Part shown: one piece after another, positions 44,001 through 56,497 of the stretch | Numbering within the stretch: position 1 is the stretch's first letter | Layout: every line of letters begins with the position of its first letter | Assembly (NCBI GenBank): GCA_037176725.1 | Contig: JAZBRS010000054.1 | Location: 14,526,001 to 14,590,000 of the forward strand | Length of the DNA stretch: 64,000 nucleotides | Direction of reading: 5' to 3' | DNA from: Posidonia oceanica | Taxonomy: Eukaryota; Streptophyta; Magnoliopsida; Alismatales; Posidoniaceae | Position numbers and translations under genes: made by a program | The notes under the pieces: generated by a model | Seen by the model: only the letters and a program-made list of their open reading frames with translations | Told to the model about the DNA's origin: nothing | Databases searched by the model: none

Positions 44001-46628
44001 ATCGCCAGCTGCCCGCGGAGGTCTGGATCTTCTCAGGGGGTGCTTCTGGTGCTTCTCGGTCGATCAGACGGAGGTTCTGCAGCTCGACAGAAGATCCGGC
44101 GCTTTTGGGTTCTCAGAAAGGAACCGGAGATGGAGGGTGGCTGTTGCTACTCGCCCGGTGGAGTGGAGCCCTCCGGGAGGTTGCTGGGGGTCTGGAGACG
44201 GGATTTGGATGGTTGGAAAGGGTTTCTGGAAGGTGTGGAGAGAGTTTGGGAGTTGGGTCCGATTTTGGTCTGAGGTTAGGATAGGTGTTTATTGTGGAGT
44301 TTGGAAGCTATGGTGGATGGTTGGGTTCGAGGTCGGGGACTCTGGAAAGGTGGAGGTTCGGTGAGTCTCTGGGTGGATTTTGGGAGAAGGTTGTGGGCTG
44401 GAGTGGAGGGAATTGCTGAGGGGAGTTGTGTTGGGTTCTGGTTGGTGTTCAGGGTGATTTGAAGGTGTTTCGTGCAGTGGAAAGGCAATGGGATGGTGGA
44501 GGAGGAATGCTGGTGTGCTAGGTGAATTTGGGGGATGAAAATGGAAGGAAATTCGAGGCTGGAACGGGCTGGTTTCGGGGGAGAAAGAAAGGGAGGTTCT
44601 ACTGAATTCAGAGGGCGAAGAAGTGGGAAGTTTGCAGGGGAATTCTCTGGATTTCTCAGCTCTCTCTCTTAGGTGGCGAAAAGGGCGATGAAGGAGGATT
44701 GAAGGGCTGGCTTTTATTAGGAGGAGGGGACTGCTGGGCGCGAGCTGGTGGTTTGAATTCCACCGGCGGCACTGCAGCAGAAACGACGGGCGTCGGCGAG
44801 GCGACTGGCATTCAATGCCTCCCGGAAATGGTGCTGAGAGAAGAGGGGAGCGGCGAGCTCTGTAGGTGATCTGATGGAGAGGGAGAGCTTGAAAATTAAA
44901 AAGGAGAGGGAGCCCTGTAGCTGGCCGCTCGCGGGAGAGAAGCTGAGGAAAATGCAGAAGGTGGGGAAGAAGAAGGGGCGCTGGGTCGGACCGTGGGCCG
45001 AAGGAAAAGGAAATAAAAGAAAAAAGAAAAAACGGGCTGGATTGGGCCCAGTAAGGAAAGGAAAGAAAGAAAAATAGAAGTAAGAAAGAAGAGAGGGTAG
45101 AATGGGAAAAATAAAATTAGTAAAAAGGAACTGAAAATAAATAAAAATACTAGAAAGGTTGTGATGTGAATTAGGGTTTTAATTAAATTTTTTAATGGCC
45201 ATTTTGGGTTGATTAATGTTTTTTGGGCTTGATTAGGGTTTTAGGGTTTTGGTTTTGCTTTTAATTAGTTTTCACTTGATTAAATGTTTGTTAAACCTTT
45301 TTTAAATTGTTTTAAAAATTGTGTTTCCCTTGTTGGACAGTTAGGATATTGATTAGGATTTTTTAGGATTTATTTTCGTATTAATCAGGGTTGTTTTCAG
45401 GTTTTTAAGTTTTAGTCTTCTTAGGGTTTTTTCCTTTCTTAAGTCTTTTAAATTATGCTTTGATTTTTATTTGTTGATTTTTCTTGAAGTTTTTAGTTAG
45501 ATTTTTCTGGTTTGATGGGGTGTTTTTAAGTCTTTCTTAATGTGTTTTTCTTTTCCTTTTAATTAAGCTTTTTAATTTGTTTTTTTCCTTAGGTTTGTTA
45601 GGTTAAGTCTTTTGCTTCTTTAATTACTTGTTTTAATGTTTGTTTTTTGATTCTTCTTTTTAGGGTTTGTTTTTTAATTCTTCTGATGGGGTTTTTACTC
45701 TTGGTGGGTTCTGATTTCATTTTAGTTTTTTTCTTGATTTTTCAGTGTTTTCTTTTGATTTGTTTTGCATTTTTTAGCTTACATGCTTGGTTTTCCTTTT
45801 AGCTTGATTTAGTTAAGTTTAGGTTTTTAATTGCTTGTTTAATGTTTTTTTTTTTTAATTGTTTTTCTTAGGGTTCTGATTTGTTTCTTTTATGTTTTGG
45901 GGTTTTACAGATTTTTAGGGGTTTTTATGGATTTTTGCAAGAGAAAGAAAGGGGAAAAGAGAAAGAAGAAGAGAAGGGGAAAAGGAAGAATAAAGGGAAA
46001 AGAGATGAGTTGAAGGAAAAGGATTTTTTGAAAATTAGGAAAAGTGTTAAAAATAAAGTAAAAATGGGAATAAGATAGAGGAAGGATAGAAGCACAAAGG
46101 GGGCCCACAGCCGGACCAGAGAAAGGGTAAGGAGGGGATGAAAAGAGAGATGATAATCAGGAGAGAGAGAGAGGAGAGAGAAAATGATAATCCCGGAGAG
46201 AGAAAAGGATAATTTGGGTGAATGGAGGTCTTAAAGGTCTTGGAATGGGATGAAAATTGGTGAGTGGGCAGTCTAGGGTTTGAGGTGTTGGTTCTGAAGT
46301 TTTGGTTTGATTCTAAGAAGGTTTTGGAGGGGTTTTAAGGTGTAGAAAAAAAGGGAGCTTTGCCTAGGTTTTCTAGGGTTTTTGGGAATGGTCTAAGTTT
46401 GAGAGTTTCTAAGTTCTTGGGTAGGATTGCTAAGTGGGTGTTGGTGGGTTTTCCTATGGATTTTGGTTAGGTTTTGAGCTTGGGAAGAGGGGTAAAGGCT
46501 TAGGTCAAGTTTGCTTGGTTTTGAAGGGTAAAGAGGAGGGTTAGGGTTTGGTTTTGGTTTGGGTTTGAGTCCAGCAATCACTAGGAGGACTCCAAGTGGT
46601 CCAAGCCTGCCAAGATGGGGTGTCAACA
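41006..46628 (-). repeat. 5' LTR of element A (5623 bp)
   Basis: Nearly identical to 22074-27698. Differences I noted include a 6-bp loss of one ATGCAA in GCGAATGCAAATGCAAGG (about 41925), small length changes in the T-run near 45850 and the GAGA-run near 46165, and about 38 base changes, most of them transitions. Minus-strand TATAAAG is at 43598-43604. Confidence 0.95.
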
Positions 46629-46633
46629 GAAGG
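46629..46633. repeat. Target-site duplication of element A, right copy (GAAGG)
   Basis: Directly follows TGTCAACA at 46628 and equals 22069-22073. Confidence 0.9.
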
Positions 46634-47164
46634 CATGCATTGATTGTGCATGATGCTGATGCTGCTACCTAGCATGTGATGCTGGCACCATTATCTAATG
46701 TGCAATGCTGATGCGATGGGTAATGAGTTGACAGACTCATTGCCGGACAGTTCGGGTTGTCGGCCCAAGGAGTTGACGGACTCATCACCGAATAGTTTGG
46801 GTTATCGACCTAAGGAAAAGGATGCCAGACAGGGTGACGAGTGTCATCCGAGCAGTTTGGGCTGCCAGCCCAGAGAAGATACCGAGGGCGGCAAAACAAG
46901 ATGTCCCTGGTATCAGGGATGATACCATGGGACAGTTGAAGCGCTCGTGGCATCGAAAGAAGGGTTGGACAGTTATGACGGGTGTCAACCGAGTAGTTTG
47001 GGCTGCCAGCCCGGAGAAAGGAAGATAGCTTGCCCCCGTCTGAGGAAGCAAGCAGACAACTAGAGTGGCGCGGAATAGAAGGGCCAAAATTGTCGCGCGA
47101 AAGAAAAAAGGGGGGCATCTTTTCTGCTGAGAAAGCAAGCAAGAAAAGAGGACGCACGACAGAT
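46634..47164. other. B 3' UTR, right segment, before the array
   Basis: Resumes the 3' UTR of element B after the insertion of A. It matches 8850-9180 of C (TAGCATGTGATGCTGG, TAATGAGTTGACAGACTCATTGCC). GGGCTGCCAGCCC hairpin words recur (46858, 47008). A single GCTTGCCCCCGTCTGAGGAAGCAAGC at 47028 is the unit that expanded in C. No gene. Confidence 0.6.
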
Positions 47165-48125
47165 GATAGGTTTCGGACCCATCAACCGCAAAGGACGGGC
47201 TGATGATGAGTGATAGGTTTCGGACCCATCGACCGCAAGGAAGGATTGGTGTGATAAGTTTGCAATCTTATCAACCAGAAACCGGATAAGTTTCGGACTT
47301 ATCGGCCGGAAGCGATAGTTTACGGTCCTATCAACCGGAAGCGATAGATTGGTATGTTAAGCTTTTAGGCTTATCAACCAGGATCGGATAAGTTTCGGAC
47401 TTATCGGCCGCAAAGGTGGCATGATGTGATAAATGATAGGTTTCGGACCCATCGACCGCAAAGGGTGATATGATGAGTGATAGGTTTCGGACCCATCGAC
47501 CGCAAAGGATGGATGATAAGTTTCGGACTTATTGATCGAAAATGATAGGTTTTGGACCCATCGACCGCAAAGGTTGTTATGATAAGCTTCGGGCTTATCG
47601 ACCGCAAAGGATAGGTTTCGGACCCATCGACTGCAAAGGTTGCTGATAGATGATAGGTTTCGGACCTATCGGCCGCAAAGGGTTAAAATGTGATAAGTTT
47701 CAGACTTATCGACCGCAAACGGGTTGCTGATAAGTTTCGGACTTATCAATCGCAAAGGATTGGAATGTGATAAGTTTCAGACTTATCGACCACAAACGGG
47801 AATGATAAGTTTCGGACTTATCGACCGCAAGAGAATTAGAATGTGATAAGTTTCGGACTTATCGACCGCAGGAGAAAGGTGATAAGTTTCGGACTTACTG
47901 ACTGCAAGAGGAAAGGTGATAAGTTTCGGACTTACCGACCGCAAGGGAAAGGTGATAAGTTTCAGACTTATCGACCACAAGGGAAAGGTGATAAGTTTTG
48001 GACTTACCGACCGCAAGGGGAAATGTGATAAGTTTTGGACTTACCGACCGCAAGGGGAAATGTGATAAGTTTCGGACTTACCAACCGCAAGGGGAAATGT
48101 GATAAGTTTCGGACTTACCGACTGC
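47165..48125. repeat. B 3' UTR hairpin array, GATAAGTTTCGGACTTATC type
   Basis: About 30 units of 26-32 bp. The core GATAAGT-TTCGG-ACTTATC is a 7-bp stem with a 5-nt loop, followed by GACCGCAA(AG)GG. Variant units GATAGGT-TTCGG-ACCTATC (47654) change both arms together; others (ACCCATC) change one arm. In the last third many units have ACTTACC and have lost the pairing. Long frames of repeated peptides are artefacts. Confidence 0.9.
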
Positions 48126-48768
48126 AAGGGATCAGGGGCACCAAGATCCGAAAGCGGAGCAAGGAAATGGATGGGCCCACGACAATTAGGCATGTCAGCC
48201 TAGGTGCAGTTAGAGATGTGATACCATGGGGCAGCGGAAAAACGATGCCCCTGGTATCAGGGAGGATACCAGGGGACAGCTGAAGCGCCCGTGGTATCAA
48301 AAAGCGATAGACTAAGCTGACGTGCTTGTCAAACGAGTAGTTAGGGCTACCAGCCCGGTGATGAGTTGACGGACTCATCGTCGGATAGTTAGGGGTATCA
48401 GCCCGGCGGATACCCAGCCGGGAGCACTTGGCGGCTTTTGCCCGTGTTGACGGTGCTGGTCTACAGAGATTCTAGCGTCCAAGTGGAATGCAGGGTCCTC
48501 CTATAGCTTCCCTTGGCGCTGAGAGTGTTGATGGTTGCTTCTGAGCTTGTAGGTTCTGATAGTGTCCTTCTCATGGCTCCGAGGGGCTGGAGGAATATGC
48601 TGAAGATATGATTGTAAGAGCATGTATGCACCGTGTTATGGAAGCCAAACCAAACATACAAGCACATGGTACGAAAACCCTTGCATTAACAAAGTCTTGA
48701 TTACACACCCATAACAGGCAGAACAGAGTACAGCAAGACTCAAAAAGGGATAAGCAGATTCGGATGCC
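48126..48768. other. B 3' UTR between array and accessory ORF
   Basis: Has the GATACCATGGGGC..GCCCCTGGTATC module (48222-48261) and GGATAGTTAGGGGTATCAGCCC. The remainder is unstructured UTR without supported ORF. Confidence 0.5.
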
Positions 48769-49971
48769 CTAGTCAGTACGGGCCTTCTTCGACTTCCTAG
48801 TGTCAGGGAAGAGAGGTGCGCCAGGCGGGATCTCATTAATGGGACAGAGCCCCTACACCTCAGTTAGATACTTAGGAGTACATCCTGAGCCCCGTGCTGC
48901 TGCAATGTCTGTGGACTTTATGCCATGGCGCAGGAGGTCTGCTAACTCCGTTGTGGGCGCAACTGTGCTGAAAGGCTAGGGCTGGACCAGTTTTGGTGCA
49001 GTGCTGTCAACAAATGCCCCTTGGCGGAGACCAAATTGCCGCATGACCCTGATGGGGTGATACTCCATACCTTTAGTGAATCCCGGCAGGACGACCAGGC
49101 GCATGTTGTGAGCGTCGAAGAAGACGGTGAACGGCTCTACTGCAGATGGGATGATACGCCAAGTTACTGTATCATCAGTCAACTGTTCCAGCCTTTCGTA
49201 CTCTTCACGGACAGTTTTGATGGTCTTGGCCTGGCTGCTGCTGCAGTAAGTCTCAAATGCATGCATCTGGGGGCACAGGATGTCTACCTCCAAGTGTCCG
49301 GCTAACCACACTTGTACCAGGGCCTTGTAGCCATGAAAGTGGCGGCAGCGGTGCGAAATGCGGCCCAGTCCACGGTACGTCTCAGCCAAGACGATAGGTG
49401 CCAGGTCGATTTGGCGGGTCACGACAGCAAGGGCGATTTTCGCAACTTCAATAGCTACAGTCATCCGGCCATGACTGAAAATCAGCTTGCCCAGGAAACG
49501 GGTGACAAAGCCACGAAGCCACAATTCATCTCCTAGTTCAGCGCGCTTCTTGGAAACTTCTTCAAAATAATTCAGGTGGAGGGCAGGCACGGGTCCGTCG
49601 ACGCAGACCAATCTCTTCTAGCAGATTTGTGCAGAGAGCCCCGTAAGTTGCCTCAGGATGGTGACACAGCCAGAACGCCCCATGAACACAGCAGGTCCCA
49701 TGAGCGTGGAGAAGCCGCAGATTCGGCGCACTTCTTCCAGGGTAAGTGTCAGCTTCGTCCTTTTGAAGCAGAAAACATGGTATGCCGATTTCCAGAACCT
49801 TGCAGCAACACACAAAAGGTGTCGGCTGACCTCCACATCAGCAGCTTTCAGAAGTCTGGGTGGGATGCCCCACAGGCTCAGCTTTTCATGGTCAGCTTCG
49901 GTGAGCATGGCAATCCATCCCCGGAGGGTCTCAGAGCAGTGCGCTAGGGTCAGCAAGGTGGGGAAACCCAT
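48769..49971 (-). pseudogene. PMD-like accessory ORF of element B, several stops
   Basis: ATG at 49971 (MGFPTLLTLAHC) matches the starts in A and C; an in-frame ATG at 50010 also exists. TAG at 49618-49620 stands where A has CAG. The rest of the frame (48976-49611 and on) keeps ELGDELWLRGFV, AETYRGL, EYHPIRVMRQFG. Another TAG ends it at 48976 (VQP-stop; Tyr codon in C). Homologous residues go on to SKKARTD and the natural end at 48769-48771. The key motif is altered to TKLTLTLEE. Confidence 0.75.
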
Positions 49972-51669
49972 GACAGGCGAGGATGCAGACAGCTGGTGCG
50001 AAATCTTCAAGTACGTATAGCCAAAACTGTTTCATCAATCCGGAACATGTACAGGCATGAAACATTGGCAGACAGAGAAGCAAATGTGCATATAAAGCTG
50101 ATAAAGCAATTCAAATGCTACAGCTAGCAATCAGACCACAGAATTCAAGCACATTCAGCTAAGCAAAAGGGATATCACCTGTACAAGGTGGAGCCGCACG
50201 AGGGGCACCCTTATCCTCGTTCGTGCGGAGCGAGGAGACAAGGGAAAGGGGTTCTGTTTGCCTGGAACGAAGTCACAAAGGAGGCGTGCTTGTCCTTGTT
50301 CTATACGGAGCAAGGGGACAAGCGAAAAAGAGACTTCGTCCATCCGGAGCGAAATCGCACAGGGATTAGGGGTGGTGCCTGATTGCGCAGACCCGACGGC
50401 CAAGAGGGGGGGCCAGGGGGTGCCAAGGTTGTCTTGCTGCCTCTGGAGTGATCGCCCTGTCTCTGGTTGCTGATGCTTTCGCTGAGCTGCTGGACTGGCA
50501 ATGATTGGTTGATCTGAGGCTTGGAGGCAGTCAACCTTCCTTGGCAGAAGTACTGTCCCAGTGCTGAGCCGAGCCTTGCAGAATGGGAGGAAAGGGGGTG
50601 GTGATGATTTGATAGTGAATAGATGCATGCATGCTCTATACTAAATCTATCGCCCTCAGCATACGGAGTGCTTGATGCCTGCTGCAAAGGAAGGAGCGGT
50701 CTCTAACTCACCAGACTCTACTCGGATTCCTAACTGTTGGTGGTGCTCTGGAAAGGGTGTTATGGGTGCTTGGATGGTGGTGTAGTGAGGACAGGCTCCA
50801 TGCCAAACTCTCAAGGAGCTACACCTACTCTTTTCATTTTTTCTTGTCTTTTTTGCTCCCACATAGGTGTGTAGTACTTTTCCTATCCCTGGCCTGGGGG
50901 GAAGATGGGTGTCTGGTGATGGCTGGGATGAGTGGTTAGGCCCTATAGGATCTATGTACTTCCCAGGCGCAAATCTGGTTCCTCTCTAAGACAGCGAAAG
51001 GGGCAGAATCATGCTGCTTGCCTTTGTTTCTGGGGCTGGCTTTTGCTTTTGCCCCTCTTTTTGTTTTGTTTGTTGTTGCTTCTTCTTTTTTTTTTGTCTT
51101 TTCTTTCTTGTTCCCTTTCTTTTTTCCTTTTTTTTTTGCAGGCTTCTGCCGTCCCTAACTCAGAGGTAATGGGCGCCTGGTTTTGAGACAGAAGGGGCTA
51201 GACTTCGCATAGCTTGTGGATTTGCAGGCGTGGATGTGGATCCTCCCCAAGGCAAATGGGAGGGACAAGGTCGTACTACACACCTCTATCTCCAGGGTTA
51301 ACTCCTATCTTCACCTTCTAGTTTTCTGTGAGGGCTAGGCTAAGGCATGTGGGTCTTGCTTACACTCTCTCACATCCTAGGATTTTTTTCTCCCTCTCGA
51401 GGTGTAGGTCTTGAAAGGGTTTAGACATTTCGTCTGTCCTCCTTGGATGGTGGCTCCCTCACTGGTTAGGACGTCCAAGTAGTGTCAAGTGAGGTAGAGG
51501 GTACTCCTTCCAGAGCAGGCAAGCATCTCTGATTTTCCTCATCGGGACTATGATAGCGATGTACATAATGCATTTACAACCTTTTGCTGAAAAATAAACA
51601 AGCCTAAAATGCATGGGAAAGAAGGAATGCAAGAAGTATGAAGGAAAAGGTGTGCAAGGCGGCGGTAGC
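49972..51669 (-). other. Spacer between pol and accessory ORF of element B
   Basis: No ORF is supported. It contains one TTATCCTCGTTCGTGCGGAGCGAGG type repeat pair (50210-50370), the GTGAGGACAGGCT..CCAAACTCTCA block (50785), two pyrimidine runs followed by TCCCT..GGTAATGGGCGCCTGG type phrases (50860-50920 and 51150-51190), and the TGTCAAGTGAGG block (51480). Confidence 0.45.
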
Positions 51670-53976
51670 CTACTGGTAGTACTGCTTAAGGTAGCATGAG
51701 TTGACCGGCTCAGACTGCTCGACCTGATCCATGTCCTCAAGGACTGTTGCGCCGTCGGAGAAGATCTGCTTGATTAAGAAGGGGCCACGCCAATTGGGCT
51801 GGAATTTCCCTCGACCGTCGGGGAGATGGATGGCTCGGAAGACCATATCCCCTGGATTGAAGCTTCTAGGCCTAACCTTCTTCAGGTATGCTCTGGCCGA
51901 GCACTTCTAGTAGCACTGAGCATGATGTATGACTTGCAAGCTATGCTCATCGTTCAGGTTTAGCTGGATGCGACGGTCCTCAACCCATTCTACTTCCTCC
52001 AGCTCACCCTCTTGTAGGATCCATAGTGAGGGGATCTCTACCTCAATAGGCAGCACTGCCTCCATGCCGTATACCAGAGAATACAGGGTGGCCCCTGTTG
52101 AGGTCCAGACTGATGTTCTGTACGCCCAGAGCACGTACGGGAGCTTGGCATGCCAGTCCTTGTGAGTCTCTGCCATCTTTTTCAAGATTTTGACAAGGTT
52201 CTTGTTGGCAGACTCTACCGCGCCATTCATCCGTGGCCGATAAGGTGAGGATCGGTGATGCTTGATGTGGAAGCCTTGCAGGTAGTCTTCGATCCTCTTG
52301 GCGATGAAGTTTGTGCCATTATCAGAGATGAGCACATGTGGGACCCCATACCTGGCTATGATATTGTTTCTGATAAACTTTTCGGTAGCCACAGCAGTTA
52401 CTATCTTGTAGGAGGCCGCTTCCACCCACTTAGTAAAGTAGTCGATTGCCACCAGGATGTAGCGATGACCGTTGGAAGCTGGTGGGTGTATGGCGCCAAT
52501 GACGTCGATCCCCCAGGTGGAGAAGGGCCATGGCGAAGACATGCTGTGCAGTTCTTGTGGGGGCGCGTGTTTGAAATTCCCATGGATCTGGCAGCTATGG
52601 CACTTGTGCACAAATTGGCAGCAGTCTGCCTCCATGGTTGACCAGAAGTAGCCTTGGAGCATAATCTTCTTTGTCAGCAGCACACCATTCATGTGAGGAC
52701 CGCAGGTCCTTGCATGGACCTGGAGCATTAGTGTGTCAGCCTCCTTCTTGTTTACGCAGCGTAGGAGCATCTGGTTGTAGGATCTTCTGTACAGATGTCC
52801 TGCTCCTATCACATACTTTGATGCCAGATGCGCTAGAGTCTTCCTGTCTGTTGCTGAGGCGTCAGGTGGGGGGTTGCTAGATTCCAGGAAGACCTTAATG
52901 TCGTGGTACCAGGGAAGCTCCTCTACTGGATCCGCCTCCTCGATAGTCATGTAGTGTGTGGGCTGTTCCACACGAGAGACTGATACGTCCACTGCACGGC
53001 CTTCGGGTATAGATAGCCAAGATGCAAGGGTTGCCAGAGCGTCTGCATAGGCATTCTTGGCTCTATTCATGTAAGTGAAGCGGATGTCCTCAAATTCTCT
53101 TATCAGCTTTAGCAGGCATTCATGATATGGTACCAGCTTAGGGTCTTTGGTCTTCCAGTCGCCATTAACTTGGGAGATGACCAACATCGCATCTCCGTGC
53201 ACATGCAGCGTGCGCACATCATGTTTGAGTGCGACTTGTAGTCCCAACAGGCAGGCTTCATACTCCGCTTCATTGTTGGTGCAAGGGAATATCATCTTCC
53301 TTGCAAAGGGGATTAGAACTCCCTGTGGCGTTGATAGGACAGCGTCGATGCCTCTGCCCCTTCTATTAACTACGCCATTGAAGTACAGATGCCACTGTGA
53401 CTCGTCTTTGGGATTTTTCTGCTCTGAATCCTCCATGGCGAACAGGATGTCTTCATCAAGGAATTGTGTTTGCAAAGGCTGATATTCAGGTAAGGGGAAG
53501 TCGGCTAGATGATCTGCCATGGCTTGCCCCTTCATTGACTTGTGTGTGACAAACGTGATGTCGTATTGAGACAATAACACCTGCCACTTAATGCATCTGC
53601 CCACCATAGCCGGCTTCTGAAAAAGGTACTTGATTGGATCATATCGACATAAGAGCTGAACTGGGTGCGCCATCATGTAATGCCTTAGCTTCTGTGCGGC
53701 CCAGACTAAAGATAGGCAGGTCTTCTCTATGGTGCTATACCTGGCTTCGCAATCAGTAAACTTCTTGCTCAGGTAGTAGATGGCACGCTCCTTTCTACCG
53801 GTTTCATCATGCTGGCCCAGGACGGCGCCCATGGAATGCTGTGTGGTGGAAAGATAGAGAATCAGAGGCCTCCCTGGCACGGGGGAGACTAGGACAAGAG
53901 GCTTGATCAGGAGCTGCTTGATCTTGTCAAATGCAGCTTGGCACTCCTCGCTCCAGTTGATTCGTGCATTCTTCAT
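51670..53976 (-). pseudogene. pol: RNase H, aRNH and integrase of element B, nearly intact
   Basis: A 689-codon frame from 53976 to a TAG at 51907-51909 (CAG in A and C); homologous sequence continues in the same frame to CYLKQYYQ-stop at 51670. Residues about 1-165 are the first RNase H, with STTQHSMGAVL lacking the usual Asp. Residues about 200-330 are the aRNH: LYFNGVVN (first Asp now Asn), NNEAEYEA, HGDAML, AYADALATLAS. Residues about 410-460 hold the zinc finger (VHARTCGPHMNG, KCHSCQIHG). The integrase core has GIDVIGAIHP, ISDNGTNF and ESANKN, all three acids present. A single change ends the protein about 80 residues early. Confidence 0.9.
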
Positions 53977-55836
53977 CAGGAGCTTAAAGATTGGTTCACA
54001 GATAGGAGTAAGTTGCGCAATGAACCGGCTGATGAACTACAGGCGCCCCAGCAGGCCTCTGACTTCTTTCTTAGTCTTGGGGGGTGGCATGTCTATGATG
54101 GCTTTAGCCTTACTTGGGTCTACTTCAATCCCCCTCTGGCTGACGATATAGCCCAACAGCTTGCCAGATGATACCCCGAACACACATTTACTGGGGTTAA
54201 GGCGAAGCTTGTACTTCCTCAGGTGATCAAAGAGCTTCTTGAGGCAGATAAGATGATCCTCAGGCTCCTTAGACTTAGCAATGATGTCGTCCACGTAGAC
54301 CTCGACTTCTTGGTGCATGAGGTCGTGGAATAACGCTGTCATCGCTCTCTGGTATGTTGCTCCGGCATTCTTGAGCCCAAATGGCATGACCTGATAGCAG
54401 AAGACTCCCCAGGGAGTGGTGAATGAGGTCTTCTCCATGTCTTCTTCTGCCATTCTGATCTGATTGTAGCCGGAGAAGCCATCCATGAAAGATAGCATCT
54501 TGTGGCCTGCAGTGTTGTCGACTAGGACGTCGATGTGAGGCAATGGGAAATCGTCCTTGGGACTTTCCTTGCTCAGGTCCCTGTAGTCGATACATATCCA
54601 GACTCGGCCATCCTTCTTGGGCACTGGCACAATGTTTGCAAGCCACTCTGGATAGAGGACGACTTTGAGAAAACCAACGCTGTGCTGCTTCATGATTTCC
54701 TCTTTGATTTTGAGTAGCCATTGTGGTCGCCACTTTCGGGACTTCTGCTTTACTGGCTTCGCGTCTGGATCTAAAGACAAGTTGTGCACGACGATCTCAA
54801 CATCAAGGCCGACCATGTCTTCATAGCTCCAGGCGAAGACGTCTGCATATTCCATAAGGAATGCGATGAACTCTGGTCTGGCTTGGGGCGGCAATAGGGC
54901 GCTGATGCGAACCTCTCTAACATCATCAGCTGTGCCAACATTGATAACCTCCGTCTCTTCCTCGATGTGGAGGTTGGGCCCTTCCGGGTCGTCATCATAT
55001 GGCTGGAACTCGGGCGACGATTCATCATTCTCATCTATGCCTAAATCCCCTTCCTCCTCACATGCAATAAGTTCTGAGAGGATCTCCTTCTCAAATGTAG
55101 GATCTGTAATGTCGAAGGAGTGGACAGGTTCCGCCTCTTGATCTGGATGACACCTTAGGATAGTCACACTCACCCGAGTATTTTTGTGGGCTTGGTGGGT
55201 GACGCCTATGGGCTCGGTGGGTGACGCCTGCTTCAGTGGCCTTGGTCCCGCTGACTGATCTGTCTGTTCTGACTGCTTTGGCACTACTGTCACTGCTGGG
55301 ACTGTCTGGAATACTGGGACTACATTGTCTGCTACTGCTGCTATCCGTACTGTCTCATGCTCCACGTTTTCAAGTGTGCTTACGGGGAGTGTTGGAGATG
55401 GACAACCGTTCCCTAGGCGACGAATCTGTGTACTGTGGCCAGCTGTGCCGCTTGTGCAAGGCATGCACTGCACGAACCACCTAGATCCATCTTCAGGCTG
55501 TGAAGTGATTAATTCATTTGGTCTAGTGGATGCTGCCTCCAGTTCTTCTTCTAAGACCATGATTGGGGAATGGTCCTGTGGCAGGGAGGGATCCGTGGCC
55601 ATGGCTTTCCCTTTCTTCAGTGCGTGTTGCTCGGTGGCGTCTTTAGCGAACACCGCGAGTTGCTCCTGGAAGAGCAATTCCAAGTCTTCAAGCTTGTTAG
55701 CCACCAGGGCTTCTTCAGTCATACCTTCCTCGTCTTCGGAGGGTGTGTCGACGTAATAGGCACAAGCAACCTCTTCAGAGTCCTGCCCGGCGATTCCTGC
55801 GCCTACGGGGCCTGCTCTGGCTTCTAAGCATATCAC
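53977..55836 (-). pseudogene. pol: Linker end and reverse transcriptase of element B
   Basis: A 599-codon frame ending at a TAG (54037-54039). Element C has CAG here, and the same frame continues to 53976, so one C-to-T change splits RT from RNase H. It opens with the linker tail (YYVDTPSEDEEG, GSRWFVQ), then PTFEKEILSELIA, YADVFAWSYEDMVGLD, KKDGRVWICIDYRDLSKESP, DFPLPHID, VMPFGLKNAGATYQ and YVDD at 54286-54297. All main RT motifs are intact. It would copy element RNA inside the virus-like particle. Confidence 0.9.
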
Positions 55837-56497
55837 TAGCCTGGGTATCTACTCTGTTACTAGTTGGTTGGCTGGCTGACCTCCTGGCACGATTGGTTGT
55901 GGTGCTGGAGGGATCAGAGATGTAAACAGGCTGGTCAGAGATGCCACTGACAGGGGCGTTGACAGGGACAGTGCTGCGGCTGGAGGGGAGGCAAAGGCGC
56001 TCTTCTGATGGTCCAACAGCTGGATGGTTGCTCTGAGGGATGAAGCGCCAGCAGCCATGTGTGATGGTGGTTGTTTCTCTGTAGTAGCGGCGGGGGTCTT
56101 CCACAACATTCGATCTGCTAAAGCTGACGGTGGTATGGCTGATGGTGCCCCCTGCTTTGCTTGTGGAGCTACTGATGAGGCGGGCTGAGTCACGCCGTCG
56201 CCTAAATTGACTGATTGCACCCCCGAAAAAGGTAACCTCAGTACTGGTGCGGCTGCGGCCACGGGTGGACAAGCGACTGGTGCCTGTGGAGGTACTCTTG
56301 ATCCTGGAGCTGCTGAAATGGCTGTCATAGGCACTAGTGAAGCTGCAGAAGAAGGAACCATCACCTCTGACACAGACCTTACTGAATCTGACACTGTATC
56401 AGGACAAGGGAGGGCCAGGTAGACTGACCGGGAGATTGCAGGGCTGATCTGAGTTTCTTCCTTGGACTGTGCTGGGATAATTGTGCCAAGCTGCTCT
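55837..56497 (-). pseudogene. pol: Protease-RT linker of element B
   Basis: Frame 55849-56394 is Ala/Pro/Val/Ser-rich low complexity (VPPQAPVACPPVAAAAPV). It has no recognised domain. It is in phase with the RT frame; a stop at 55846-55848 separates them. The PTEEWVCIEDCYSDEEQ phrase at about 56480-56530 equals PTEDWVCVEDYYSDE of A and lies in this frame, whereas the protease ORF reads through it in another; so a frameshift lies near 56540. Confidence 0.7.

Larger units (their letters stand above)
22074..46628 (-). mobile_element. Complete young Tat-like element A, 24.6 kb, RT deleted
   Basis: Two LTRs of 5625 and 5623 bp flank a 13.3 kb interior, with GAAGG on both sides. Inside, on the minus strand: PBS, leader, gag, protease, linker, integrase core and C-terminus, spacer, open PMD-like ORF, arrays of tandem repeats, PPT. 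RT, both RNase H domains and the integrase zinc finger are missing in one deletion with its junction near 34540. By eye I count about 40 differences between the LTRs (about 0.7%). With common plant rates that is well below one million years. Confidence 0.95.
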
